A DNA stretch of 20,000 bases from Paulinella micropora (lineage: Eukaryota > Cercozoa > Imbricatea > Euglyphida > Paulinellidae): positions 1-20,000 of the forward strand of contig WBZZ01003181.1 in the NCBI GenBank assembly GCA_019918135.1, given 5' to 3'. The notes beneath the pieces were generated by a model, which did no database searches, had not been told where the DNA came from, and worked only from the letters and a program-made list of their open reading frames with translations. Positions within the stretch are counted from its first letter, which is position 1. Every line of letters starts with the position of its first letter. The translations under genes and the position numbers were made by a program. Positions 9,359 through 18,069 of the stretch are shown here, in pieces.

Positions 9359-10188
9359 TTACCTAGCCTTTAGTAAATTAAAGAATGAATTAAATAAACT
9401 AAAGTAATTAGTTTCACGATAAACCAATAATGTCATAACTATTCCCAAACCATTAAGATTTATTGCTTGGTCGTTTTCGTCCGTCAAGTAAAACCTAAAT
9501 ACATTGTTTGAACTCGCAGATAATGTTTTCCCGTATTCACTACCAGAGCCGTCATAAATGACAGAACCAAATGGAATTTCGTTGGCAGTGTATATTTCTT
9601 GTAGCACATGATTATCTCCTTCATTCACTAAGTCTGATTGAAGATACAAAGTTTTTTCACCAGTTAGAATAATTACATTTGGCGATTTAATTAAATCATT
9701 AGCAAAGAAATATGTTGAGTTTCTATCAAAACCCATAACCTCGTGAATGCGGGTATCGGCATCAAATATAAACCGCGGTTGAATACCTTTATTCTCTGAC
9801 ACACTGAATGTTAATTTGCCGTCCTCTGGTTCTATGTTGGTATTATTACTGGATACAACATAAGTATAATTATTTGGGCTGACTGCGGTTAGCGCCTCAG
9901 ATAGTTTATTTTTTAAGTTGTTCATTGTGTAGTTGCCTTCTGGTATCGTAATTAAAGCCTCATACCCGTCTTCGCTAAGTGTAAAGGTATTATATGGTGA
10001 AGCCACAGAGTAATACGATTTCGGTACATAGATATGAAGAATTTTGCAGTGAGTTGATTGTCTAGTGATTTTAAGTTTATCTCGTGTGTAAAACCTGAGT
10101 CTGTGCCAGTTATTCGGTTTTTGCTATTTATGTAATAGATACCACTACTTCGCCCACCTTTGTAATCGATTGATTTTCTAAATTCCAA
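9359..10188 (-). pseudogene. probable penton / minor capsid protein, frameshifted and without an ATG
   Basis: Two frames (10188 to about 10040, then about 10040 to 9359) join through an apparent one-base loss near 10035-10045. The first carries IYYINSKNRITGTDSGFTHEI. The second, just after the break and ahead of its own first ATG, carries a PKSYY-type motif, then NTFTLSEDGYEALITIPEGNY and NLKNKLSEAL. This order (short N-terminal strand region, PKSYY, NTF, IPxGNY, then a beta-rich body) is what I know from PLV and virophage penton proteins, single jelly rolls at the capsid vertices. The first segment has no ATG: the frame begins at a TTG (10186-10188), and a TAG precedes it by two codons (10195-10197). 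Either the start ATG has mutated or translation starts otherwise. The N-terminal codons lie inside the hairpin at 10172-10242. Confidence 0.68.
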
Positions 10189-10366
10189 CTTTCGCTACGC
10201 TTTTCGTAAATCTCAAACTCGTTTGAGATAATTTAGAAAATCGTTTTCCTATGTTATTAAATATATTTTTTTCAAAATGAAGTTTGTAAAATGTTTTTGT
10301 TTTTGAAGTAGTCAAAAACAAAGATACACGAGAGTTGCGGTAGCAACGAGAGTGTGAATTTACAAA
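10172..10366. repeat. composite inverted-repeat element, reverse orientation (copy 3)
   Basis: Left module: 13-bp perfect arms GATTTTCTAAATT (10172-10184) and AATTTAGAAAATC (10230-10242), enclosing the palindrome ATCTCAAAC-TC-GTTTGAGAT (10210-10229). Right module: arms TTTGTAAA (10283-10290) and TTTACAAA (10359-10366) enclosing an 11-bp hairpin TTTGTTTTTGA (10296-10306) / TCAAAAACAAA (10312-10322) and a second small hairpin GTTGC-GGTA-GCAAC (10334-10347) between ACAC and GTGT. The right arm contains the stop codon of the protease gene. Reverse-complemented, the right module closely matches 18667-18751. Confidence 0.85.
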
Positions 10367-11334
10367 TAGGTGTCAAAACCATAATCATTCTGTGATTTTA
10401 ACTTTTCTGCTTCGTATTCTTTTAAGTCTGTATAACCGCTGGCAAATTTGAATTTAATACCTTTCGCTCTTTCCATTAGAAACCTCATAGCAAACCATCC
10501 GCAGGTATCACTGGTATCGCTCTGCTCTTTTACTTGATTAACCTTCATTAATAAATAACTATCGGGGTGGCTTTTATCAATTAGTTGTTTCATTTGTTGT
10601 TGAAAGTCTTCCGTTGGTTGGTAAAGCGCTAATGGGTCATACACTTCCACTGACCTGTCTTTATCCAGACTTACCCATATAGCAATCCAATGAGACCCCA
10701 CTTGTTTGTGATTATCCAAATTCATAATAAATCCGTATCGCTTTCTGCTTGCGGGCTTCAACTTATAAATTTCATCACTGGCTATCGCGCCGAGATACCA
10801 TCCATATTTTTTCATTATGTCGTCTATTTCATTAGTCATTAAACCGCGACCATCACCCTCTTGCTGTGGTTGCTCTTGCTGTTGCTCGTTATCTCCAGCA
10901 TGCTGGAGATTTCCAACTGGTTGGAGATTTGGTGGTTGCTCTGGTGTCTCCGCGATGTCCGCAGAACTTGTGCTAGGTGGTGGTGCTACATCTATCGTTT
11001 GTGTCTCCGCTGGTTGTGGATTTGTCATTTCAAATATAAGTTGTTTAGCATCTAGAGAATTTTCAAAACGTGGTTGGTCTATTGGCGATAGAGTGCTATT
11101 TGCATGAGTTTTTTTTTCTTCATTCTTTTTGCTTTCATTTTTAGCAATCATTTTTGTTGTAAATTGTTCTAGTTTATCCCATCCATCTTCTGCCGATGAT
11201 ATGTTTTCAGTGATTTTTTGTGTGTATAACCATCTCTTTAAACTAGTGGCGTAGTCGTTTGAACCTTTGTTTTTTATTATAGGGATATTAATTCCTGCTT
11301 TTTTAAGGTGATTTATTATTGTATTATTTTTCAT
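10360..11334 (-). CDS. adenain-like maturation cysteine protease (Ulp1/C5 superfamily)
   Basis: A 324-residue protein, presumed to cleave virion precursors during capsid maturation. The C-terminal domain (about 165-324) has the expected catalytic order: His215 in GSHWIAIW, Asp233 in VEVYDPL, Gln271 and Cys278 in SDTCGWFA. The seven-residue Gln-to-Cys spacing matches the oxyanion Gln and nucleophile of adenovirus protease as I know it. Residues 1-60 are helical and basic. Residues 100-160 are low-complexity, rich in Pro, Gln, Glu and Ala, and end in GDGRGLMTNEI, which could be a linker or an autocleavage site (inferred). The start ATG overlaps the stop of the upstream gene by four bases (ATGA form, 11331-11334), so the two are probably expressed from one transcript. 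The gene is open and complete. Confidence 0.88.
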   Translation of the reverse strand: MKNNTIINHLKKAGINIPIIKNKGSNDYATSLKRWLYTQKITENISSAEDGWDKLEQFTTKMIAKNESKKNEEKKTHANSTLSPIDQPRFENSLDAKQLIFEMTNPQPAETQTIDVAPPPSTSSADIAETPEQPPNLQPVGNLQHAGDNEQQQEQPQQEGDGRGLMTNEIDDIMKKYGWYLGAIASDEIYKLKPASRKRYGFIMNLDNHKQVGSHWIAIWVSLDKDRSVEVYDPLALYQPTEDFQQQMKQLIDKSHPDSYLLMKVNQVKEQSDTSDTCGWFAMRFLMERAKGIKFKFASGYTDLKEYEAEKLKSQNDYGFDTYL

Positions 11335-12098
11335 TTTTTGACACGTTTTTTTCTCGTTTTCTCGGAGAACATTTCATCAATAATTCTTCGTCTCTTTTCT
11401 TCTTCCAAATCTTTTTCTTGTTTATTTACTTTGTCAGTTATATCAGTTATTTTTGGGGAAGATGTAGTTGCGGTTTTCTTTGGTTTATTTGTAGTTGAAG
11501 GGGGATTCGGGTTCGCTATAATAGGCTGTGCAACTGGGGCATTCAATAATCCCTGTCTATGTCGTTGTTCTGCCTGTAGTTCCTGAATAAGTCGTTGTTC
11601 CTTCTTCTGTTCCCTAGATTTTTCTTCCTGTCTTTCCTTAATCTCCGCAAGTTGTTTTTTATGTTCCCTATCCATTGTTTCTTTTAGTCCCTTAGCATCG
11701 GCTTGGATTTTTCTTTCTAGCCTCTTCTTTTCTTCTTCAGCATCCACCTGTGCTTTTTTTTCTTTTTGGTCTATCTCATCAATCTTATCGTATTTCTCCT
11801 TTCTGAGTTTGTCTAAGTGGTCATTAATGGCGGTTCTAGTATTTTGTTCAATCTCTGACAGGCTCTGGACTTTTCGTAAGTCTTCTTTCTTTGTTCTTGC
11901 CCGTCTCGTCTTGGGCTGATTTAGATATTTCATAAAAAGTTTAACAATTTGAAGTGTGCTCATATCATTTGTTTTCTTGCCAAAATTAAGATAATATTTT
12001 TTACCCTTCTGGATAATATACGGCTTCCCGCTTTTATTTCTATAAACCCGCGGGGGTCTTAATTTCTGTTTCTTCACTTTCTTGGTTTTAGAAACCAT
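11331..12098 (-). CDS. basic coiled-coil protein, putative virion or DNA-associated
   Basis: A 255-residue protein starting at an ATG preceded by AAAATATAC. The N-terminus is very basic (KTKKVKKQKLRPPRVYRNKSGKPY) and aromatic (KKYYLNFGKK). Residues about 70-180 form a long predicted coiled coil rich in E, K, Q and R. A Pro/Asn/Thr-rich linker (about 188-215) and a charged C-terminal helix ending RKKRVKK follow. No enzymatic motif is visible and I recognise no named family. Its place between the core-type protein and the protease, and its basic ends, fit a structural or genome-associated protein that could be a protease substrate; this is inferred from context. Confidence 0.62.
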   Translation of the reverse strand: MVSKTKKVKKQKLRPPRVYRNKSGKPYIIQKGKKYYLNFGKKTNDMSTLQIVKLFMKYLNQPKTRRARTKKEDLRKVQSLSEIEQNTRTAINDHLDKLRKEKYDKIDEIDQKEKKAQVDAEEEKKRLERKIQADAKGLKETMDREHKKQLAEIKERQEEKSREQKKEQRLIQELQAEQRHRQGLLNAPVAQPIIANPNPPSTTNKPKKTATTSSPKITDITDKVNKQEKDLEEEKRRRIIDEMFSEKTRKKRVKK

Positions 12099-12145
12099 GT
12101 ATATTTTAACAAAAAATATTTATACATAATTTCAAACAAATATCT

Positions 12146-12400
12146 TTAGAATTTTAAGGCGCCACGTCCGCTCTGCCTACCATAACCAAGTTTCGCGGCT
12201 GTAGAGCCTATACGAGACGCATATGGAACCCCGACATCACCAAGAGCTTTCGCGGTGTTTGAAATAATCTTGTTATCACGAAGAAATTTATTCACCGCCA
12301 TTGCGGTTCTTCCAACCTTCGCCCAGTTAATCTTACCGCCAGCCTGCCCCTTGCCTCCTTGCTTCTTCTTGCGACCAGTCTTCTTTTTACCTCCAGCCAT
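12146..12400 (-). CDS. small basic Gly/Lys-rich core-type protein (adenovirus pX/VI-like in character)
   Basis: I start it at the ATG at 12398-12400 (84 residues, MAGGKKKTGRKKKQGGKG...), although the frame extends to another ATG at 12472. The Gly/Lys-rich N-terminus is a plausible DNA-binding tail. The middle is an amphipathic helical region (NWAKVGRTAMAVNKFLRDNK), followed by an Ala/Gly-rich segment ending LGYGRQSGRGALKF. Small proteins of this character, with a basic tail, an amphipathic helix and Gly-containing sites, occur among virion genes of PLVs and adintoviruses and have been compared with adenovirus pX or pVI. I infer a virion core or membrane-active role from composition and neighbours only. 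Intact. Confidence 0.55.
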   Translation of the reverse strand: MAGGKKKTGRKKKQGGKGQAGGKINWAKVGRTAMAVNKFLRDNKIISNTAKALGDVGVPYASRIGSTAAKLGYGRQSGRGALKF

Positions 12401-12511
12401 GTTGGTGCTTGAGTTAATTGTTCGTTTGCCGATTGTTGGAATGACTTCAACACGAGATGTTTTTACTACCATTATAATAAGTAAAAAAATAATTAATTCT
12501 AATTTTTTTTT

Positions 12512-13323
12512 TTACTTCAACCGATAAGCAAAGTTTTTTCTTAATTCATCATCAACACTTGAAACATAAAGAAAATTAAATCTCTCCTTTGTTGCTTCGT
12601 GATACTTTTGAAGAAAATAATCAAAATCAAAAGATAAGTCTAAGTGTTTATACACGAGTTCCATTTTGTCCTGAGACTGACTCGGAAAGATTAATAAATA
12701 ATCTAACTGCTTAATTGCTTCTGGCCGTAGGTCGTTCAAATACTGACTTGACGTAATCACCTTTGATTTATAGTGCCTATTCTTTTTTAACAATCGCTTA
12801 CGGACTTATCTCTTAAACCGCTCCCTAAATCATCCAAAACAAAAACAACCTCTGGAGAAATATACTTGCTGGGTCGTTCTTTTGGTGCCTCCTTTATCTG
12901 TTTCTTTTCTTTTCCAAAGTATAAAAATTGTGGTTTCTCCATCGGTTCTTTATCTTTGATTTCGCCTTCTTGCTGATCTTCGGGTTTGTTCAATTCGTCA
13001 AGTTCATAGTCTATAACATTTACACCATCCGATTTAAGAAAGGTATAAATTGCCATTGGGTTGCCTCTGTTCTTAAAGTGCTTTACCATTGCTTTATAAA
13101 TGTAGTCCTTGTGTATCGTTGAAGCGATAATAGCAATACGGGTTTTTCTGTCTGTCGTCCGTTTCAGTATTTCAAAGAGTGCTGTCGTCTTACCGCTCTT
13201 CTTACGGGCAAGTAGAAATATATTGGCATACGGCTCGTTGAATAATTTATAACCTTTTGCTTTTTTATCTCCGTTTCCATCCTGCTTCACAGGCTTAACT
13301 TTGACATTGTTTATTTTCTCCAT
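12512..13323 (-). pseudogene. genome-packaging ATPase (A32/FtsK-HerA type), one frameshift
   Basis: Would power DNA translocation into the capsid. The first segment (13323 to about 12793) has a Walker A at residues 39-46 (ARKKSGKT) and a Walker B at about 159-165 (VVFVLDD). The second (about 12793 to 12512) begins with KKNRHYKSKVITSSQYLNDL, whose TSSQ is the usual polar motif after Walker B in this family. One base appears lost near 12790-12797, so as read the ATPase stops shortly after Walker B. The second piece has no ATG at its head. The region between Walker A and B has an acidic, Lys-rich insert (about 110-150). The start ATG at 13321-13323 is preceded by AATTATATAGG and lies 10 bases from the next gene. 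Identification is firm from motifs and neighbourhood. Confidence 0.87.
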
Positions 13324-13332
13324 CCTATATAA

Positions 13333-13695
13333 TTATCCCAAGAACTCTAGGCATATAACAATTCTTCCCGCTAAATTTCCTGTGTCAATATTTCCGCTGT
13401 CAGTTTCAAGGACTTTAAATGTATATTGGCCGTCAATCCATCCGACAACACCCAAATTATAACTAAGGTTTGAAATGTTTGCTGAGGTGCTGTCCGCAAA
13501 TGTTCCAATAATTCCAATTCTATCCATGTAAAGAATTCTGGTTTTGGTTTCGGTCTGGTCGTTCATATAGTGGATAAATTTTATATTCATTTTGGTGGGT
13601 GTGAATGACATTTGAATATTTTTATTAAATGTTTTGCTTCCTCCAGCAAAATCATTGCTCAGAAAAATAATCCGCTGATATTTATAGTCAGCCAT
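13333..13695 (-). CDS. small beta-rich protein, putative structural
   Basis: A 120-residue intact frame with an ATG at 13693-13695, preceded by CTAATATAGAGGACATC. It has alternating hydrophobic residues throughout (RIIFLSNDF, IKFIHYMND, TRILYMDRIGIIGTF, YTFKVLETDS, RIVICLEFLG), as expected for a small all-beta fold, with no transmembrane segment and no catalytic motif. It sits between the membrane protein and the packaging ATPase in the virion block, so a minor capsid or cement role is plausible but inferred. I do not recognise a named family. Confidence 0.62.
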   Translation of the reverse strand: MADYKYQRIIFLSNDFAGGSKTFNKNIQMSFTPTKMNIKFIHYMNDQTETKTRILYMDRIGIIGTFADSTSANISNLSYNLGVVGWIDGQYTFKVLETDSGNIDTGNLAGRIVICLEFLG

Positions 13696-13960
13696 GATGT
13701 CCTCTATATTAGTGCCAATAAACTTTTTATTAATTAATATTTCTGCACGGACTGCCTGCGACTTTTACTCACGGGTCGGCGATAAAAAAAATGAAAGTTG
13801 TGTGTGGTGTATTCAAAAAGGAATAGAAACCAAATTTAAATGTGTGTATAAACCTTTTAGTGATTGGTGTGTTAGTTTTGATGAAGTCATTCCTTTAATG
13901 TGCTCAGGTAGTGATGCTTCATGGTATAAAATACACTTATACGAGTGCTCACTTCTTTGA
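13694..13960 (+). CDS. uncertain small Cys/Trp-rich ORF on the opposite strand
   Basis: An 88-codon frame fills the only sizeable gap (13696-13948) in the leftward virion block, and its end overlaps the 3' end of the leftward membrane protein by 12 bases. From about residue 20 on, the composition looks coding-like, with six Cys, three Trp and several Phe and Tyr (ESCVWCIQKG, FSDWCVSFDE, ASWYKIHLYEC). The first 20 residues overlap the promoter of the opposite gene and look less convincing, so the true start may be lost. No family recognised. It could also be chance. Confidence 0.3.
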   Translation: MMSSILVPINFLLINISARTACDFYSRVGDKKNESCVWCIQKGIETKFKCVYKPFSDWCVSFDEVIPLMCSGSDASWYKIHLYECSLL

Positions 13961-14299
13961 AGAAGGTGATGGAAGGCAAATGCCAATCAATAGTGTTAGG
14001 ATTCCGACATAAGTATTAGCGACCTCACAAGGCAAGTTCTTTTCAGATAGCCTTACGATACAAAGGGTTATAATGGAGATAATGATACCCATTTGAAATA
14101 AGTATTTAATAAGTCGGCTGTCGGTTGGTCTGTTTTTTATACAACAACAATTCCAGTTATCTTCCAATTCGTGCTCTACTTTTTTTTCCTCAGTCTTTAG
14201 TTCTACTTCAAGAACACGGGACTTTAATTCTGGAGTTAGTTCGCCATCCATATCCATAATAGGTGGGGGTCTGTGAAGTCTAGTCGTATTATTTGACAT
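13949..14299 (-). CDS. small two-helix membrane protein
   Basis: A 116-residue intact protein. Residues 1-60 are hydrophilic, with a Pro-rich start, a helical acidic/basic middle and a Cys cluster (NWNCCCIKN, 49-55). A transmembrane helix is seen at about 64-83 (LIKYLFQMGIIISIITLCIV) and a second at about 95-109 (YVGILTLLIGICLP), with a short Cys-containing loop between and a Ser/Lys tail. Similar small 'LLTLIxGxxLPSP' membrane proteins are, as I recall, common in PLVs and giant viruses. It may belong to an inner virion membrane or a host-membrane modification; this is inferred. Its start overlaps the end of the fibre gene by 11 bases (14289-14299). Confidence 0.68.
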   Translation of the reverse strand: MSNNTTRLHRPPPIMDMDGELTPELKSRVLEVELKTEEKKVEHELEDNWNCCCIKNRPTDSRLIKYLFQMGIIISIITLCIVRLSEKNLPCEVANTYVGILTLLIGICLPSPSSKK

Positions 14300-17200
14300 T
14301 TTCTCTAATTTCTTGTAGTATATTCATAAGATTTTTATTTTCTTTTTCTAAATTAACTACCTTTTCTGATAATTGTTGAACGGCCTTAATTAATGGTGCG
14401 ATAAACTCTGAATAACCTATACCATAACCGACATCACCACTATCAATACATTTAACATCTTCTGGATTAACACTCACACCTTTCAATTCGTATTCTTTTC
14501 TTTGCTTTGGACAGGGAACCATAATTGTTTCTTTTATAAAACCGCCAAAATCTAGCATATCCATTTCTGTTAGTATTTCTTCTAATTTCTGTGCTATTAA
14601 GCCAGTCCTACATTTCTTGTTGTCATCAATCATACGATAGCATACTGGATTTAACTTATTAATAAAATCTAAGCCTAAGCATTCCTTTATATCTTCTTTT
14701 TTTTCTCCTATCTGAATATTGAATTGGATTAGACAATACCCATAATTGCCCATCGCTCGCTCTTAATGACATTAAAGCAGTATTTGAATTATTCTCCCAT
14801 ATGAACCCACTCGTTGAAGAACCATTCACTCTAAATCTAATAGCATAAGAAGTTAATCCTCCGCCTCCTCCTGCTGGCGCCGTTCCTGTTCCACTTAATG
14901 TTTTATTTGTCCCAGACTGAGACATATAAATCCCCCAGTTTGGATCAGTAGCATCCCATACAAATATTCCGCGGCTACTACCCCCGTCTGTGTGTCCTTA
15001 AATTGCTATTTTTGCCCCATTAGTTGTTGCCGATGCCGTTGTTAGCACCCCAGAATATGTAATTCCCGCATTTGCCGTAATCAATCCTTTTGTCCATAAA
15101 GTCCCGTTTAATCCATTCAATGACATCAACAATTGCTCTGCTGAATTCTCCCATACAAATCCCATCGTAGCATCATTAGCCACTCTAAAACGAAAAGCAT
15201 ATGAACTAAAATCATTTCCAGAAACAGCCAAACCATTTGCTAAACTTCTAGTGTTTCCACCTCCGCCAGATGCCGCATAAATCCCCCAACTTGTATTGGT
15301 TGTATCCCATAGAAATATTCCTTTCGCATTCGTTCCGTCTGTTGGTCCCTGAATTCCTATTTTTACTCCACTTGTATTTGTTGCTGACGTTAGTGTGCCA
15401 GTATATGTAATCCCCGCACTCGCAGTTATTAATCCTGCTGTGCTTATATTCATCGCCTCAGACCATGTTATATTGCTTCCTGCTGTTATTCCTGATTTAT
15501 AGTTAAAAGCAAGTTTGTTTGAGATTTTGTATATTTGAAAGTTTGAGCCAGAATTACTTGATTTCCAGTTTGAGCCGTCATAATAAGCATCAAAACTTAA
15601 GCCTATGTTATCATGTGTCCAGTTCAATAATTGAAATGTTGGATAAGCATCCGCCGTTGTTATTGCTTGTAAGTGTGCTCCTCCAATATTTGAAGCCGTC
15701 CCGTATAATTCTAAACCACCTGACGCCCCTGCGCCTTTCGTTGTATTGCCTATAATTATTGGTTTGCCTGATGCTGTTGTTATTTTGTCGCTCGTTGTTA
15801 ATGTTGTTGTAGTCATACCAGCAATTGCAGTTAATGTAGTTCCCGTTATTGTTCCACCATTTGTTATGTTGTTTGAGTTCATATCCAAAGCACCATAAAA
15901 ACGCATACCGCCAGCATTGTTAAAACGGACAATGTCAGATGAAGCACTTTTATTATCCAAAAGTTTTGAAATATAAAGTCCCGCACCTTTTACATCAAAT
16001 GCTACATTCGTAAATACATAACCTCTTTGGTTCGCGGTTCCACTTGTAGCAGTATTTAGAGTAAATAAGAAATACTGATAATCTCCTGATGTCTGTGAAA
16101 AGAATATATCACCTCCATTTTGGTTTAATATCCTCGCCCCATTGTATGTTATATTTCCACCATTAATGATATCCACATTATTAAAATCGGCTTGGCTTAA
16201 CAAATTCAGTGCTCTTACATCATTTCTTGTTCCATTAAATATCTTAATTCCTGTTATGGTTTGGTCTCCTGTTAGTTTTACATTTTGCCCGTCCAATGTG
16301 TCCGCATACCCTTTTGTCGCTCCGTCCGTTGTTGCTGATGGTGTGGCTAAGTTTGTTATTTTGTTGTTATTCAAAGATAGTGTAGTGCCAGTTGCGGTCG
16401 CGATTACATTATCACCCGCATATAACTCAACATACGAACCCGTTATTTGTATCGGATACCAAGTCGCTGTTGCTGTTTTTTGTGCTGCAATCATTCCTAT
16501 TTTTGTATCAAAGGCTATGCCGATGCCGTCAAAAGTTGTAGGATTGGACGAACCACTTACTTGTAAAACTGATGTAAATTTTTTATTTCCTGCTATGGTT
16601 TGGTCTCCTGTTAGTTTAACGACAGAAGTGTCAAGAGTAGAAACATCCACGCCATCAACAAGATTAACATTTGTTATGCTTTGGCTTTTCATATCAATCC
16701 CCGCGCTCGCATTTATTATACTGCTGAATGTCTTAATACCCGCTATAGTTTGGTCTCCTGTTAGTTTAACGACTGAAGTATCAAGGGCAGAAACATCCAC
16801 ACCATCAACCTTACCAACATTTGTAATTGCAAAACCGCCCATATTTAAACTGCCCGTCATAGCCGTTGTGCCGTCTTTTGCTAATTTTGTATCGGTATAT
16901 GCTTTCGTTGAAGCATCGGTGTCATAGAATGGTGCTGGAAGTCCGCTAATTGCTGTTGTGCCACTAAAATTTAAAACATTGCCAGTCAGTGTTATTCCAC
17001 TCCCCGTTGTAGAAGCAAGAAGTATGGAAGAACCAACAATACTTAGTGGATATCCCGTTGCTCCACCTACCTCCGACGAATAAATAGAACCCATATTATT
17101 GTTGTAATTGAAAAATAACTTACCCGTGTTTAATGGATTTGAATCTTTTACACCCAAATAAGTAGTAAATATTTTGTTTCCTGTTATAGTCTGGTCTCCC

Positions 17201-18069
17201 GTTAGTTTAACGACTGCGGTGTCAAGAGCCGAAACATCAATACCATCAACATTACCGACATTTGTAATCGCAAACCCACCCATATTTAATCCGCCCGTCA
17301 TATTCGCGGTGCCATCCAATCTAAGAAAAGGTGAAGCAACATTTCTCCATTGCCCTGTGCTATAAACGAGCAGTTGGTTATCTGCTGGTGTGCCTGTAAT
17401 TAACACATCGCTGTGTGTGTTAATTGAACCATCCGCGGACACTTTATCATTATTGTCTTCGTGCTCAGATATCCAAGTATCAACATCTTTCGTATTTAGT
17501 AAATTTACACCTGTTATATTCAAATTACCGCCCATACTAATGTTGCCGAATTCATCAACATTTATCGGAAATGTTTTATTTACCCAGTTGATTGAGTTAT
17601 ATGTAAGATAACTATTCATCGCTATCGGTGCGGTTATGACCACATCTGTGAGTGTATCAATTGAGCCGATTGTTGTATTTCTCCATTTACCATCTACATC
17701 ATTATATGTTAAGTATTGCCCGACCACTGGTGCGGATATGTTTGTGTCTATGAGATTGTATAGACTGGTTTGGTGTGGATTACTTGTATTAGAGCGGTGT
17801 TGAGTTGAGGCTTTGACTTCGTCGTTGTCTCTCATTCGTTGCTCTGTATAGTATAAATTTTTTCCTTCTTTGATATCTGTAGTTGATTTTAAAGCGAGAC
17901 GTGTATCAAAGCGGTTATCAGTGAAATAAAGATTTACGGGGTCAGCATCTTCTGGCACTCTGTCTGTGTTTAAGCCCACTATGTTTGTGTTCGTTAAGTC
18001 TAAGTTAAGTATATTTAGACTATCAACAGCCAACTCATTAAGGCCAAGTAATGATTTATATTGACTCAT
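14289..18069 (-). pseudogene. giant phage-like fibre with C-terminal S74 self-chaperone domain, two lesions
   Basis: Originally about 1,260 residues. Segment one (18069-14998, 1,023 residues) starts at an ATG after TTAATATAAC. It has LYFTDNRFDTR (47-57) and NLYYTEQR (71-78), motifs typical of phage tail-fibre shafts, then TSNPHQTSL, then beta-helix-like repeats of the form NMGGFAITNV..VDG.DVS.LDT..VKLTGDQTI.G. It halts at an in-frame TAA (14998-15000). The same frame then continues with a second copy of the GIFxWD...WGIY...FRFRV...WEN...LMSL...G.LW module found just before, and reaches SDRRKK near 14710. A run of eight A (on the minus strand, 14697-14704) then shifts the frame, and the last segment (to 14289) completes an S74 intramolecular chaperone: GLDFINKLNPVCYR, GLIAQKLEEIL, YGIGYSEFIAPLIKAVQQL and a terminal coiled coil. 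In known members this domain trimerises the fibre and then cleaves itself off. Presumed to be the host-attachment fibre. Confidence 0.85.
16258..17310. repeat. internal repeats of the fibre shaft
   Basis: DNA-level copies of a ~100-bp segment encoding VDGxDVSxLDTxVVKLTGDQTIxG lie at about 17190-17290, 16748-16850 and 16600-16690, with a partial copy at 16258-16290. They are close in nucleotide sequence (for example, GTTAGTTTAACGAC is shared by the three full copies), so the shaft expanded recently or is kept alike by recombination. Confidence 0.8.

Noticed and set aside
13789..13825. Tiny ORF beginning MKVVCGVF
   Set aside because: Only 11 codons, with no supporting context; the overlapping Cys/Trp-rich frame is the better candidate.
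1529..15000. Alternative genetic code with reassigned stop codons
   Set aside because: The in-frame stops are of different types (TGA and TAA) and both are also used as normal gene ends; most lesions are frameshifts, which recoding would not explain.
16142..16927. 261-codon rightward frame inside the fibre region
   Set aside because: It is the antisense shadow of the repetitive fibre gene, which has clear family motifs on the minus strand.
14289..18069. Whole window as a bacteriophage or prophage because of the S74 fibre
   Set aside because: The adenain-like protease, Polinton-type pPolB, rve integrase, lack of ribosome-binding sites and eukaryotic-style flanking microsatellites all point to a eukaryotic element.
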